From contig NZ_JASHJI010000001.1 of assembly GCF_030733265.1 (NCBI RefSeq), forward strand, positions 791,160 to 855,159: 64,000 bases of DNA. Reading direction: 5' to 3'. The notes beneath the pieces were generated by a model that was given only the letters and a program-made list of their open reading frames with translations, was not told where the DNA came from and did not search any database. The translations under genes and the position numbers were made by a program. The DNA is from Roseibium sp. MMSF_3412 (lineage in GTDB: Bacteria; Pseudomonadota; Alphaproteobacteria; Rhizobiales; Stappiaceae). Positions 38,243-47,642 of this stretch are shown here, in pieces. Each line of letters starts with the position of its first letter. Position 1 is the first letter of the stretch.

Positions 38243-40138
38243 TCAAACGGCCTGGCGCGCAACGATGAGTTCACCGGCGTCCATATCGTCTTCGCCCGCT
38301 GCCTGCGCGACAGCCAGCAGACGCCCGCGCACAAGACCGCGAACCGAATTGCCGACAAAGACCTTATCTGCGGTTGCCAGGTCCTCTTCCGTCAGATCGG
38401 CTTCCCGCGCAAGCCCGCGCTCCAGAAGACCGGCGCGGAATGTACCCGGCAGCAGACCGTGACGCAGGGCCGGCGTCAGCAGCACGCCGTTCTTCTTCAG
38501 GAACAGCGTCATGTAGCTTCCTTCCGTCAGAAAGCCGTCCTCGTTCAGGAACAGCACTTCCTGACAGCCGGTGCTTGCCTGATACCGCGCACGCGTTTCA
38601 TCGTAAAAGGCCCGGTTCGTCGTCTTGTGATAGAGGAACCGGTCCGTTGCCCGGGTTCTTTCCGTTGCCACAACGAGATTGAAAACCGTGTTTTCATCGA
38701 CGGGCGTGAGGTCGGTGGAGGTGATCGAGGCCTCGCCATCCGCGTTCATGAGCAGGCGCACGCGCCTCGGTCCCGTGAAGCCGGCAGCCGTTTGGAGCAA
38801 TTCGGAGCGCACGGCATCCGGGTCGAAGCGGAAGCCGAGATAGTCCGCCGATTTCTGCAGCCGCTGCAAATGGCGTTCGAAGAGCAGAAACCCTTCGGAC
38901 GGATCGTAGGCCATGGTCTCGATCAGATCGAAATCCGGAATGTCCTCGGTCATGAATTTGAGCTTGAGGACGCATTCGTCATATTCAGGCGCAGCGCCGG
39001 AATCGAAGACCACCCCGGACCCGGTCCCGGCCTGCCCCGTGCCGTCCCCGCGAAGGACAAGCGTGCGGATCGCGACATTCAGGCGAAAATCGCCGCCAGG
39101 CGCGAGGTAACCGATGGATCCGGTATAAACACCGCGCGGACCGCTCTCCAGGTCATGGGCGATCTGCATTGCGCTGAGCTTCGGTGCACCGGTGATGGAC
39201 CCGCACGGAAACAGGTTCCGGATAATGCCGGCAAAGCCGACTTCTTCGCGAAGCGTTGCTTCGATGGTCGACGTCATCTGGTGAAGGCTCTTGTAGCGCT
39301 CCACCTCGCAGAGTTTCGTTACCCTCACCGAACCGGTTTCCGCGATGCGTGACAGGTCGTTGCGCATCAGGTCGACGATCATCGTATTCTCGGACCGCTG
39401 CTTGGGATCGCCGGCGAGATCCCTGGCAATCCTTGCATCCTCCGAGGCAAACCGTCCTCTGGGCGCAGTGCCTTTCATGGGCCGCGTCCAAAGCGTCTTT
39501 CCCTGCCGCTCCAGGAACAGTTCCGGCGAAAGCGACAGGACCGACCTGTCGGTCATCTTGACAAACGCGGCAAACTCGACAGGCTGGCGCTGCATCAGAT
39601 CCAGAAAGAGCGCTTCGGGAGCGCCCGCATGCGACATCTGCGCCCGCATGGTCAGATTGACCTGATAGATATCACCCTTTGCCAGATGATTGCGTACACG
39701 CTCAAACGCCTTTGAGTAAGCGTCCCGGTCCATGTCAAAGGCCGGTACACCGATCGCGGCATCTTCCCTTGCGGCGGATCGGGACAACAGCTTTCTGGCC
39801 GCATCAATCGGAATTTCAAGCACGCTGTCGTAAATGCCGAACCACAGAAGCGGTTCGCCCGACGGCTCGAAGCGGCACTTGAGCTTGTCCTCGAATGCAT
39901 AGCCCAGTTCATAGGCGAGAAAACCGGCTGCGAACCGGCCTTCATCCTGCGCGGTTTCAAGCCTTGCCAGACAGGCCGGAACGTCTTCGAGCGCCGTGCA
40001 CGTCACGATTTCGGCAGGATCGACAAAAAGCCTTGCGGAGCGCTGTTTCAAGAGGTCGAGCAACAGAACCGATCCGGGCGTCAGCCTGGCTTCGGCTGCA
40101 ACATGCCGGTTTCCGATGCAGGCAGACGTATCGACCAT
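38243..40138 (-). CDS. pabBC: Fused aminodeoxychorismate synthase component I and 4-amino-4-deoxychorismate lyase
   Basis: A 631-residue bifunctional protein for p-aminobenzoate (folate) synthesis. Residues about 1-390 form the chorismate-binding PabB module, with the conserved RPMKGTAPRGRF, SENTMIVDLMRNDLSRIA, GSITGAPK and YTGSIGYLAPGG. Residues about 395-631 form a class IV aminotransferase-fold PabC lyase, with the PLP Lys probably in LYHKTTNR and the cofactor loop LTEGSYMTLF. The glutaminase PabA is not adjacent. Fused PabBC proteins are common in alphaproteobacteria. The folate link is of interest because the GcvT modules in this window would use tetrahydrofolate. Confidence 0.92.
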   Translation of the reverse strand: MVDTSACIGNRHVAAEARLTPGSVLLLDLLKQRSARLFVDPAEIVTCTALEDVPACLARLETAQDEGRFAAGFLAYELGYAFEDKLKCRFEPSGEPLLWFGIYDSVLEIPIDAARKLLSRSAAREDAAIGVPAFDMDRDAYSKAFERVRNHLAKGDIYQVNLTMRAQMSHAGAPEALFLDLMQRQPVEFAAFVKMTDRSVLSLSPELFLERQGKTLWTRPMKGTAPRGRFASEDARIARDLAGDPKQRSENTMIVDLMRNDLSRIAETGSVRVTKLCEVERYKSLHQMTSTIEATLREEVGFAGIIRNLFPCGSITGAPKLSAMQIAHDLESGPRGVYTGSIGYLAPGGDFRLNVAIRTLVLRGDGTGQAGTGSGVVFDSGAAPEYDECVLKLKFMTEDIPDFDLIETMAYDPSEGFLLFERHLQRLQKSADYLGFRFDPDAVRSELLQTAAGFTGPRRVRLLMNADGEASITSTDLTPVDENTVFNLVVATERTRATDRFLYHKTTNRAFYDETRARYQASTGCQEVLFLNEDGFLTEGSYMTLFLKKNGVLLTPALRHGLLPGTFRAGLLERGLAREADLTEEDLATADKVFVGNSVRGLVRGRLLAVAQAAGEDDMDAGELIVARQAV

Positions 40139-40229
40139 TTTTTGCCCTGTGCCAGACCGCTCAGTAGTCTTTCGAAGTGCGGCTCATGACATCCGAGCGG
40201 CATCAAGTCAAACATTCTGTGCGCAGGAT

Positions 40230-40261
40230 AAAAAAATGGCCGGCTGAAGTGTAGCCGGCCA
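40230..40261 (-). terminator. Rho-independent terminator after the second chemoreceptor
   Basis: A 9-bp stem (tggccggct at 40237-40245 with agccggcca at 40253-40261), 7-base loop, and a run of seven T on the minus strand (A run at 40230-40236). Confidence 0.88.
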
Positions 40262-40290
40262 ATTTTATTCATGACGTCATTTTTGGTTGA

Positions 40291-41781
40291 TTAAGCGGCA
40301 GCGACATCCTGCAGGAACGCATCGATGGCATGGCGCATCTCTGATGTTTCCGCGTCCAGTACCTCCGTCGCATCCGCCATGGAGGACGCTGAGCGGCTGG
40401 TGCGTTCCACCGATTCACGAACGCCGCCGATATTTTCCGCCACGCGGCCGGTGCCATCGGCGGCCTCGGCAACGTTGCGCGAAATCTCCTGGGTCGCCGC
40501 GCCCTGTTCATCAACGGCTGCCGCAATGGCGGCTGTGTAGCTGTTGACCTCGTCCATGGTTTCCGCGATCACACCGATCGATTCGACCGCGCCCTTGGTC
40601 TCCGCCTGGATCGCCGAGATCTGGGCCCCGATTTCCTCGGTCGCCTTGGAGGTCTGCGTCGCAAGTTCCTTCACTTCCGCGGCAACAACGGCGAAGCCCT
40701 TGCCGGCCTCCCCTGCCCGCGCCGCCTCGATCGTCGCGTTCAGGGCAAGCAGGTTGGTCTGTTCGGCGATCGCCTGGATCAGCGTCACGACTTCGCCAAT
40801 GCGGTTGGCAGCCTCCGACAGTCCGGCGACCTTGCGATTGCTGGTCTGGGCGTTTTCCGTCGCCTTCATCACGATCTCGGTGGTCTGCTCGACCTGACGC
40901 GAAATTTCGGCAATCGACGAGGACAGTTCCTCGGCAGCCGATGCAACCATCTGCACATTGGACGACGCTGTTTCGGAGGCATCGGAAACCGAGGTCGCGC
41001 GGCCGGTCGTGTCCTGCGCAACCGCGCCGAGTTCTTCGGCGGAGCCGCGCATCTCGGCGACCTTGAGCCCGACGCCGTCAAGCTTGGAGGCGATCTCCTG
41101 CTGGAAGACGGCAATCCGCTCGCTGACCGTGTGCTGCTTTTCAAGCTCCGCGTCCGTGTGGCGGGAGTTTTCCTCCTGCAGCTCGAGCGCTTCCGCCTGG
41201 GCCTTCTCCGCCTCCTCGCGCGCCTCATCGGACGCCGTGAACGCAGTTGCAAGAGAGTTGGTCATCCACCACAGGGCGCCAACTTCGGCCACAACGATGA
41301 GCGCATGAAACACGACCCGCGCGAAGTCCGCGCCATTCGGGAACACGGCCCAGGGCATGAGAAAGTTCAATGCAAGGTGATGCACAGCAACGACCGCGGC
41401 GTAAGCAACCAACGCGCGCCAGTCGACCCAGCTTGCCAGGATCGCGAGAACCGCGAAGAAATACATGTGGCCATCAAGCTGAAACGAGTTCTGCCCGTCC
41501 GGTGTCGACAGCGAGGCAACGAAGAGCGCGACCAGGGCCGCCAGCGACATGGCCGTTGCAAGGCGCGTTTCGACGCCTGCGCCAAATTTCAGCCAGCAGG
41601 CCGTCGCGGCCGCTCCAAGCAGAAAGGCTCCGCCGGCAACAAGGCCGAACGAAACATTGCCGACCAGCCACGCCGTGACAGCGACAAGGCCGACATTGAA
41701 CCAGGTGAAATAGATCACTATTTTCGAGAACCGCTCCCGAAAGCAATCCAGGCCCGAGACCCCCACCGCCATTTCGCTCAT
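40291..41781 (-). CDS. Methyl-accepting chemotaxis protein with polytopic membrane sensor
   Basis: A 496-residue receptor without a periplasmic sensor domain. Residues about 18-190 contain about six TM helices. The sensor segment carries membrane His residues in DGHMYFFAVLAI, AVHHLALNF and VFHALIVVAE, a pattern that could bind a metal or heme. A coiled coil (about 195-245) leads to the signalling domain with [19 protein letters not shown]. There is no HAMP or C-terminal CheW-binding pentapeptide. The ATG at 41781 has GGAGAAG upstream and overlaps the previous gene by 4 bp, so the two are coupled. It may sense an intramembrane signal such as gas or redox; that is inference. Confidence 0.87.
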   Translation of the reverse strand: MSEMAVGVSGLDCFRERFSKIVIYFTWFNVGLVAVTAWLVGNVSFGLVAGGAFLLGAAATACWLKFGAGVETRLATAMSLAALVALFVASLSTPDGQNSFQLDGHMYFFAVLAILASWVDWRALVAYAAVVAVHHLALNFLMPWAVFPNGADFARVVFHALIVVAEVGALWWMTNSLATAFTASDEAREEAEKAQAEALELQEENSRHTDAELEKQHTVSERIAVFQQEIASKLDGVGLKVAEMRGSAEELGAVAQDTTGRATSVSDASETASSNVQMVASAAEELSSSIAEISRQVEQTTEIVMKATENAQTSNRKVAGLSEAANRIGEVVTLIQAIAEQTNLLALNATIEAARAGEAGKGFAVVAAEVKELATQTSKATEEIGAQISAIQAETKGAVESIGVIAETMDEVNSYTAAIAAAVDEQGAATQEISRNVAEAADGTGRVAENIGGVRESVERTSRSASSMADATEVLDAETSEMRHAIDAFLQDVAAA

Positions 41782-42104
41782 GTATTCTTCTCCAGTGAAA
41801 GGCCCGACAAGCGCGCGCAGGCCATGGCAACCGCGCTTGAGGCAACAAATCCGGCTCCCGCTTCGTAAAGCCGGCTTACCAATTCGGTGTCGGTGGACTC
41901 CGTCAGCGCGATCCAGGAGCCGCTGCGAACGAAAATCACCGGTGCCTCCGCGGCAGCAACGATTTCGATCGCGGATTTGCCCCACGGTTTCGCAAAAACG
42001 GCAACGGGACCGGTGCCATTCGGCACCAGCGATGCAAACAGAACAACAGCGCTGCAGATCAGAAAATAGACGGCCGCAAAACCCTTTGCGAAGCGGCTCA
42101 TCAT
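41778..42104 (-). CDS. Small membrane protein coupled to the chemoreceptor
   Basis: A 108-residue protein with an N-terminal TM helix (about residues 8-27, FAAVYFLICSAVVLFASLV), a short soluble segment (about 30-80, GKSAIEIVAAAEAPVIFVRS) and a weak second hydrophobic stretch (GFVASSAVAMACARLSG). The family is not recognised. Its stop overlaps the chemoreceptor start by 4 bp (41778-41781), so it is probably an accessory or sensor partner. ATGs at 42104 and 42101 both fit GGGGAG. Confidence 0.65.
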   Translation of the reverse strand: MMSRFAKGFAAVYFLICSAVVLFASLVPNGTGPVAVFAKPWGKSAIEIVAAAEAPVIFVRSGSWIALTESTDTELVSRLYEAGAGFVASSAVAMACARLSGLSLEKNT

Positions 42105-42328
42105 GAGACTCCCCTGTACACCTTATCCGGTGTTGAGGATCTCGCTGTAATTTTAATAAAAACTGAATTATCGCAGGGAAACGAAAGAGATATCCGGCTT
42201 TTTCGTGGAATTGCCTCAGACAGACTGACGCAGCCGGCGGGCCTCCCTGTCAATTTTCCGGATGCCTTGCCGCAAACGTCTGCCTGCGGCGGAGAGACCG
42301 CCGCAGGATGTCCGGGTGCCCGTCAGGG

Positions 42329-42994
42329 TCAGGCCGGCTGACCGATCCCGGTCGGGCAGGAAACGCCGGTGCCGCCGATGCCGCAATAGCCGGCCGGGTT
42401 CTTCGCCAGATACTGCTGATGATAGTCCTCGGCAAAGTAGAACGTGTCCAGCTCGCGGATTTCGGTCGTGATCGATGCGGATACGCCGCCATTGGAGAGG
42501 GCCGCCTGATAGGCATCCCTGGTCTTGAGCGCAAGCTCCAGATCGTCCGCCGAATTCACATAGACCGCAGACCTGTACTGGGTGCCGGTGTCATTGCCCT
42601 GGCGCATCCCCTGCGTCGGATCGTGGTTTTCCCAGAACACTTTCAACAGGTCTTCCAGTCCGATCACGGCCGGGTCGTAAACGACAAGAACCGCTTCCGT
42701 GTGACCGGTCCGCCCGGAGCAGGTCTCGTGATAGGTCGGGTTCGCCGTGTAACCGCCGGCATAGCCGACAGCGGTGACATGAACGCCCGGCAGTTGCCAG
42801 AACAGCCGCTCCGCACCCCAGAAACAGCCCATGCCGACAAGCACGGTTTTCATACCATCGGGATAGGGACCGGTCATGGACTTGCCGTTCACGAAATGCG
42901 GCTCTTCGGGCACGATGGCCGCGTCACGGCCGGGCAGCGCTTCATCCTTGCCCGGTAACGAGAATTTCTTTGTGAGCATGGTCATGAAGGACAT
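42329..42994 (-). CDS. msrA: Peptide methionine-(S)-S-oxide reductase MsrA
   Basis: A 221-residue enzyme that repairs methionine sulfoxide. The active-site motif is [13 protein letters not shown] and the C-terminal recycling Cys is in [13 protein letters not shown]; these are the catalytic and resolving Cys. ATG at 42994, with AGGAG eight bases upstream, is preferred to a TTG two codons earlier. The first 50 residues are an alphaproteobacterial-type extension before the core. Confidence 0.95.
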   Translation of the reverse strand: MSFMTMLTKKFSLPGKDEALPGRDAAIVPEEPHFVNGKSMTGPYPDGMKTVLVGMGCFWGAERLFWQLPGVHVTAVGYAGGYTANPTYHETCSGRTGHTEAVLVVYDPAVIGLEDLLKVFWENHDPTQGMRQGNDTGTQYRSAVYVNSADDLELALKTRDAYQAALSNGGVSASITTEIRELDTFYFAEDYHQQYLAKNPAGYCGIGGTGVSCPTGIGQPA

Positions 42995-43131
42995 AGGCAA
43001 ACTCCTGAAAGTGCCGGTCCTAGTCCGTCACATGAAGACAGACCCGGAACGGCGTCACAAGCATTGCCCGTAATGTGGCGTAGTTGCGCGCCGTTTCCAA
43101 GTCAGTTCACGAATGCGTGTCTTGCAAGTCC

Positions 43132-43506
43132 TCAGGCGAATTGCGGCTGAATGCGCCCGCGGCGTGCGCCCATCCAGAGAAAGGCGAGGCCGAGCGGTGC
43201 GGCAACGGCCCAGACCGGCCAGGTCATCAGCGTCAGCAGGACGGGATCCCACAGCGCCGGATGAACATGACGCTCGATGGCAGGCTGGAGGATCGGAAAC
43301 GTGTCCGGAAACAGACCGAACAACAGCTGACCCAGCGGCTGAAGCTGCAGCTGAGACTGGGCAATGGAGGTGCTGGCATCGGAGATGGCGGCAATTATGG
43401 CGATGGCAAGAAATGCGAGACCCATCAGGCGAAAAACAAATTTAACAATACTGATCATGTCGGTACCGGCCTTTTTCAAGGTGTCCTTCGTTAAAATCCG
43501 TTTCAT
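43132..43506 (-). CDS. Hypothetical membrane protein
   Basis: A 124-residue protein with two TM helices: about 22-42 (VFRLMGLAFLAIAIIAAISD) and about 90-112 (LLTLMTWPVWAVAAPLGLAF), with a linker of about 45 residues. I do not recognise the family. An ATG at 43506 or 43458 could be the start; the longer version adds a basic amphipathic head (MKRILTKDTLKKAG). No neighbour suggests a role. Confidence 0.6.
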   Translation of the reverse strand: MKRILTKDTLKKAGTDMISIVKFVFRLMGLAFLAIAIIAAISDASTSIAQSQLQLQPLGQLLFGLFPDTFPILQPAIERHVHPALWDPVLLTLMTWPVWAVAAPLGLAFLWMGARRGRIQPQFA

Positions 43507-43780
43507 TTCAAATACGTCGGCCACTTCAAAAACAAAGTGCGCCGCAACGCCCTTAGAGTAATAGCTGATATTTCTTGTTCAATAATTGATATGCAACACA
43601 TTCTTGTGAGTTTCGCCGGAAAAAGCCGCGCTGAAATATCGCTTCCGGTATACCTCGCGGCACGAAATGCGGCACGTGTTCCACAGCCTCTCACGCCTTC
43701 AAAAAAAACCCGTTTGAGCGCTTGCACTTGGGATCAGGCTGAGTATATTGCGCGGCACTCAGGCGGGTTCAGCCTGGAAC

Positions 43781-43870
<90 letters not shown>

Positions 43871-44193
43871 TATTTTCGACTTACACAGATTTTGCCGCTG
43901 GAAGTGGCGAGTGCCTATCTTGGCTGCCGGTGCCGGCTGTCTTTTTCCTGCAAGAAAAGTGGACTTGCCGGCTTTGGAAGCGTTGCGGTGCAGCGAGGTA
44001 CTTTTGCGGCACAATTCGACGGGGGACGCGGAAGACCCAGTCCCGGCATTGGCCCGGCATTGGCCCGGCATCGCCGCGGGCCGTCCCCGGGCGCACGGCC
44101 CTGCAACAGAACTTGTGCTCTCTGACATTCTGCCCGATAAGGCTCGCTCATCCGATGTGAACTTGGAATGCACCGCAGCCGGCCGGGACAACA
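43871..44193. other. Spacer after tRNA-Ser, with a short tandem repeat
   Basis: 323 bases with no gene. A 2.7-copy tandem repeat of the 11-mer cccggcattgg lies at 44042-44071. No second copy of the tRNA 3' end and no integrase gene is seen, so there is no evidence of tRNA-targeted integration. Confidence 0.5.
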
Positions 44194-44892
44194 ATGATCA
44201 GCAGCAGCCTTCTGGCAAGACAACCAAAAACAATCGCGATCGTCGGCAACGGGCCTGTGACGGCCCTGGACGCACCGAAGATCGACGAAGCAGACCTTGT
44301 CCTGAGATTCAACGGTGCACGCGCCTGCGGCGCCGCGGGGCAAAGGGTCGACATCCTGCTGCTCAATCGCGCCCGCGTCTACATGAGCAAGCGCATCAAT
44401 CCGGTCGCCTTGCACCGGGCCGAAGAGGTCTGGGTGAACGATACGGAAAAGAACGGGCAGGTGGACTGGCTTTTCGACCGCGAATGCAAGGCCTGCTATC
44501 TCGGCCTGGAGGCGACCGAGAAGGCCCGCAAGCGGCTTCAGAAATACGATCCGTTCCTGAAGAGCAATCCGACAACAGGAGCCGCGATCGTCGCGGAATT
44601 CCTGGACAGTCTGACCGATACGGAATTCCATCTGTTCGGCTTCACGCATCAGGGGCGGCAGCACACGCATGACTGGGACGCGGAAAAGAGATGGTTTGCC
44701 GATCTGATCACGGCAGGCGCCCTTGTCTCCCATTCGTCATCCGGTCCGCTGGCGCGCCGCAATCTGGCAGGACACGCAACCTATTGCGCACGCTTCCTGG
44801 AAAAGCGGACGAAGCACTACGTCTTCAACAGGGTGCTGCATTCTGGCGAAGCAACCAAGCGCAGGATTTTCGGCGTCGACGCCAGCGCTTGA
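44194..44892 (+). CDS. GT29 sialyltransferase-like glycosyltransferase
   Basis: A 232-residue protein with features of the CAZy GT29 sialyltransferase family. An L-motif-like start (IAIVGNGPV, then DEADLVLRFNGA, about residues 14-43) and an S-motif-like NPTTGAAIVAEFL (about residues 128-140) appear. GT29 is best known from animals, but bacterial members exist in surface-polysaccharide loci. The donor sugar may not be sialic acid. It heads a short cluster with a methyltransferase and a DxD glycosyltransferase, suggesting synthesis of a surface glycan. Confidence 0.7.
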   Translation: MISSSLLARQPKTIAIVGNGPVTALDAPKIDEADLVLRFNGARACGAAGQRVDILLLNRARVYMSKRINPVALHRAEEVWVNDTEKNGQVDWLFDRECKACYLGLEATEKARKRLQKYDPFLKSNPTTGAAIVAEFLDSLTDTEFHLFGFTHQGRQHTHDWDAEKRWFADLITAGALVSHSSSGPLARRNLAGHATYCARFLEKRTKHYVFNRVLHSGEATKRRIFGVDASA

Positions 44893-45027
44893 GTTTCCGG
44901 CGCGCACCGGCGTCTACCGGTCCGCAAGGCGCGTCCGCGAACATTGTCCCGGTTCTCTTGACAGACTTTCCCGCCGACTTTAAGCCACAAGCGACATTAA
45001 GGTCTTGTTCAAATCCGGGTTGCTTGC

Positions 45028-45951
45028 GTGCTCTTCGACTTCAATGACAGTCATCACAAATACAGAGAACTGTTCGATGAATTCCCGGAAATTGAAAACC
45101 ACGATTTCCGGTTCACGAAGTGCACCTGCGGAAGCACCAGATCGTATGTCGTCTCCACGGTCTCGCGGCACAGGAACTTCCTGCCGATCGTCGCATGCTC
45201 GGATTGCGGCACCCTGCGGGCCAATCCCTATTTCACGGATGCGACGGCCGCGCATTACTACAGCACCGTCTACGGCAAGGTAAAACGCAAGGCCCGGACG
45301 CCGGAGACGCTTTTTGCCAACCAAAAAGCAAAGTCGCTTGCTCCGTTTCTTGCCGGACTCGGCGAAGACTTCGATACGGTGCTCGATTTCGGCGGCGGCG
45401 CCGGCGGCAAGACCTTCGATCTCATCGCACACGGGAAAACCGTTTCACTTCACGAAGTGGAAGACGAGTACAGCCAGTTTGCATTCACCCAGGGCATCCG
45501 GCCTTACGACAAATCGCAAACATACGACCTCGTCGTGGTGTCGCATGTGATCGAGCACATGATCGATCCGGGCGCTCAAATGGCAGATCTCATTCGGAAC
45601 TGCTGTACGCAGAACGGATTGCTCTATGTTGCAACACCGATCATCGACCGGCAACGCGCCAGACAGTGGCTGCAACACTTTCACATTGCCCACAAATACT
45701 ACTTCACCCACGATTCGCTTATCGGCCTGATGGCGGGTCTCGGCTGCACGCTGGTGGCGCATAACAATGCCGACGGTTTCCTGTTCCGCGTCGGCGGCGA
45801 GCCGGATCAGGATTTTGTCGCCAGGTGCTATGCCAGCGGCGCACGCAAGACCAGGTCGCTTGTCGAGGCGGACTCTAAACCGTCGCTGAAACGTCTCTTG
45901 CGGTTATTCACCGGTTGGCGTCCGGAGCCTCATAGCCTGAAGGGCAAATGA
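45028..45951 (+). CDS. Zinc-ribbon class I SAM-dependent methyltransferase
   Basis: A 307-residue protein. A four-Cys ribbon (KCTCGS, then CSDCGTLRANP, about residues 31-70) precedes a Rossmann fold with motif I VLDFGGGAGG (about residues 116-125), and a VVVSHVIEHM motif. The pattern resembles sugar C- or O-methyltransferases with N-terminal zinc ribbons found in polysaccharide loci. It starts with GTG (VLFDFNDSH) without an obvious ATG alternative. Co-directional with flanking glycosyltransferases. Confidence 0.75.
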   Translation: MLFDFNDSHHKYRELFDEFPEIENHDFRFTKCTCGSTRSYVVSTVSRHRNFLPIVACSDCGTLRANPYFTDATAAHYYSTVYGKVKRKARTPETLFANQKAKSLAPFLAGLGEDFDTVLDFGGGAGGKTFDLIAHGKTVSLHEVEDEYSQFAFTQGIRPYDKSQTYDLVVVSHVIEHMIDPGAQMADLIRNCCTQNGLLYVATPIIDRQRARQWLQHFHIAHKYYFTHDSLIGLMAGLGCTLVAHNNADGFLFRVGGEPDQDFVARCYASGARKTRSLVEADSKPSLKRLLRLFTGWRPEPHSLKGK

Positions 45952-46167
45952 ACGGCCATCATATCGCCATCCGGAAACAGGCCGGAATGGTTGTGACAGA
46001 CGTCTTGCCTACACAAAGGCAAGGCTAAAAATCAGCTGAATTCTCCGCCTCCTTTCACTTTGTGCCGAGAGCAACGATGGAACAATCCAATGCGGCAAAT
46101 GTGGCATTGATTATTCAAGTTATTGGAAATAGTTTGCGTCGAAATTCAGATTCGAGGGTTGCGCAAG

Positions 46168-46860
46168 ATGCTTAATATTTTTGTTGGTTTTGACACTAGG
46201 GAAGCCGTTGCATTTCACGTCTGCGCGAACAGTCTGACCCGGCTCTCCAGCGATATGCTGGCGATTTCACCGATCTCCCTGAACAATCTGAAAACCTACC
46301 AGGAAACCCATACCGACGGCTCGAACCATTTCATCTATACACGCTTCCTCATTCCGCACCTCATGAACTACAACGGCTGGGCGCTGTTTCTGGATGGCGA
46401 CATGATCGTGCGGGACGACATTGCCAAGCTTTTTGCCATGCGCGATGAAAGCAAGGCCGTGATGTGTGTGCATCACGACTACAAGACACGGCAGCACACC
46501 AAGTATCTCGGATCCAAGAACGAGGACTACCCTCGGAAGAACTGGTCCAGCGTGGTGCTTTGGAACTGCGGGCACCCGGCCAACCGGACGGTCACACCGG
46601 ATTTTGTCATGGAAGCAACGGGCGCTCAATTGCACCGCTTCACCTGGCTTTCCGACGACCTGATCGGAGAATTGCCGATCGAATGGAACTGGCTGCCGGA
46701 TGAATTCGGTCCGAACCCGGACGCAAAGCTGCTGCATTTCACCCTGGGCACGCCCTGTTTCCATGAATATGCGAATTCGCCGATGGCAGCGGAATGGCAC
46801 CGGGAAAAACTTCTCGCAAACTACTCTTCGCAGCAGGTCATCGACGGTCCGTTCGACTGA
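46168..46860 (+). CDS. Glycosyltransferase, GT8-like
   Basis: A 230-residue GT-A glycosyltransferase. FVGFDTREAVAFHVC starts the nucleotide-binding strand, and WALFLDGDMIVRDDI holds the DxD metal site (about residues 80-84). This type transfers hexoses from UDP- or GDP-sugars. ATG at 46168 has GAGGG about nine bases upstream; an in-frame extension of 15 codons is not supported. The 216-bp AT-richer gap before it may hold a promoter. Confidence 0.82.
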   Translation: MLNIFVGFDTREAVAFHVCANSLTRLSSDMLAISPISLNNLKTYQETHTDGSNHFIYTRFLIPHLMNYNGWALFLDGDMIVRDDIAKLFAMRDESKAVMCVHHDYKTRQHTKYLGSKNEDYPRKNWSSVVLWNCGHPANRTVTPDFVMEATGAQLHRFTWLSDDLIGELPIEWNWLPDEFGPNPDAKLLHFTLGTPCFHEYANSPMAAEWHREKLLANYSSQQVIDGPFD

Positions 46861-46978
46861 CGGTCGCTGGCGGTTTCTCGCATTGCCCGTCTGTGGTTCG
46901 GTGGCAGACAATCAGCGTCCGGTACTCTTCCGGGAAGGGTTTCTCGCAACAGGGATACCGGAGGGCATCATTGCGCGT

Positions 46979-47233
46979 TCAGGCCGCGGTGGTCTCCGTT
47001 TCCAGACCGGCGATGGCCGTGCGGTTGCCTTCTTCGATGTTCTGCAGAACGATTTCCATCGCAATTTCGGGCGACATACGCGTTTCATCCTGAAGGGCGA
47101 TCAGGTTGCCCACGAGCTGACTTGAGACTGCCAGAAGTTCGGCGGCACAGAAGCTCTCCTGATGCCTGCACAAGACGCTCACCAGTTCCCGGCGCAGCAG
47201 GAAATGTTTATCTTTCGGAGCAGCATGTTTCAC
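46979..47233 (-). CDS. Hypothetical small helical protein
   Basis: An 84-residue protein starting with GTG at 47233 (VKHAAPKDKH), supported by GGAGACA eight bases upstream. The sequence (LLRRELVSVLCRHQESFCAAELLAVSSQ, then MSPEIAMEIVLQNIEEGN, given as residue segments) is helical with two Cys. No family is recognised. An in-frame extension to 47311 exists but crosses the likely ribosome site. Confidence 0.5.
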   Translation of the reverse strand: MKHAAPKDKHFLLRRELVSVLCRHQESFCAAELLAVSSQLVGNLIALQDETRMSPEIAMEIVLQNIEEGNRTAIAGLETETTAA

Positions 47234-47311
47234 GATCTTGTCTCCAGAACAAATAAAACGGCCGACTTTCGAGGCGCCTGGCCAGATCGGCAAACCCAAT
47301 GTTGCAATCAA

Positions 47312-47582
47312 ATGAAGGCGCGTACCGGATCAGGCATCTGAACAGGTTCTCGCTCACCAAAAAATACTAAGCACTGCGTAATTCTTGTGCACCCCGATCA
47401 AAACGGGACGAAATTTCAAGTAGACACCCAAATTTTCCAGCATCCACTTTTTCAATATACTTAAATAAACTCAAAATTTCAATCAGATGAACTTTGCCAG
47501 ACTTCAAACCGTCTTTTTGACAACGGCAAAACTGACATGTAATCCGGCTCAAGCCTGATCTGCCTTGCAACCGCGAGGACGG
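47312..47582. other. Gene-poor spacer with a doubtful small frame
   Basis: AT-rich compared with its surroundings. A minus-strand frame at 47367-47594 could encode 75 residues, ending KVHLIEILSLFKYIEKVDAG plus about 22 more. It looks protein-like but has no clear ribosome site and runs into the tau terminator at its 5' end. I list it as possible only (confidence 0.25). Confidence 0.25.
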
Positions 47583-47619
47583 CAAAAAAAGCAAAAAAGG
47601 CGCGGCCAGAGCCGCGCCT
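47583..47619 (-). terminator. Terminator of the tauABC operon
   Basis: A 9-bp stem (aggcgcggc at 47598-47606 with gccgcgcct at 47611-47619) and a 4-base loop. On the minus strand it is followed by TTTTTTGCTTTTTTTGCC, a strong bipartite T run. It lies 24 bp after tauC. Confidence 0.92.
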
Positions 47620-47642
47620 CCAAACCGCGCAAATAATTTCAG

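Noticed and set aside
44042..44071. Possible CRISPR-like or VNTR array
   Set aside because: Under three copies of an 11-mer without spacers; a chance or slippage tandem repeat.
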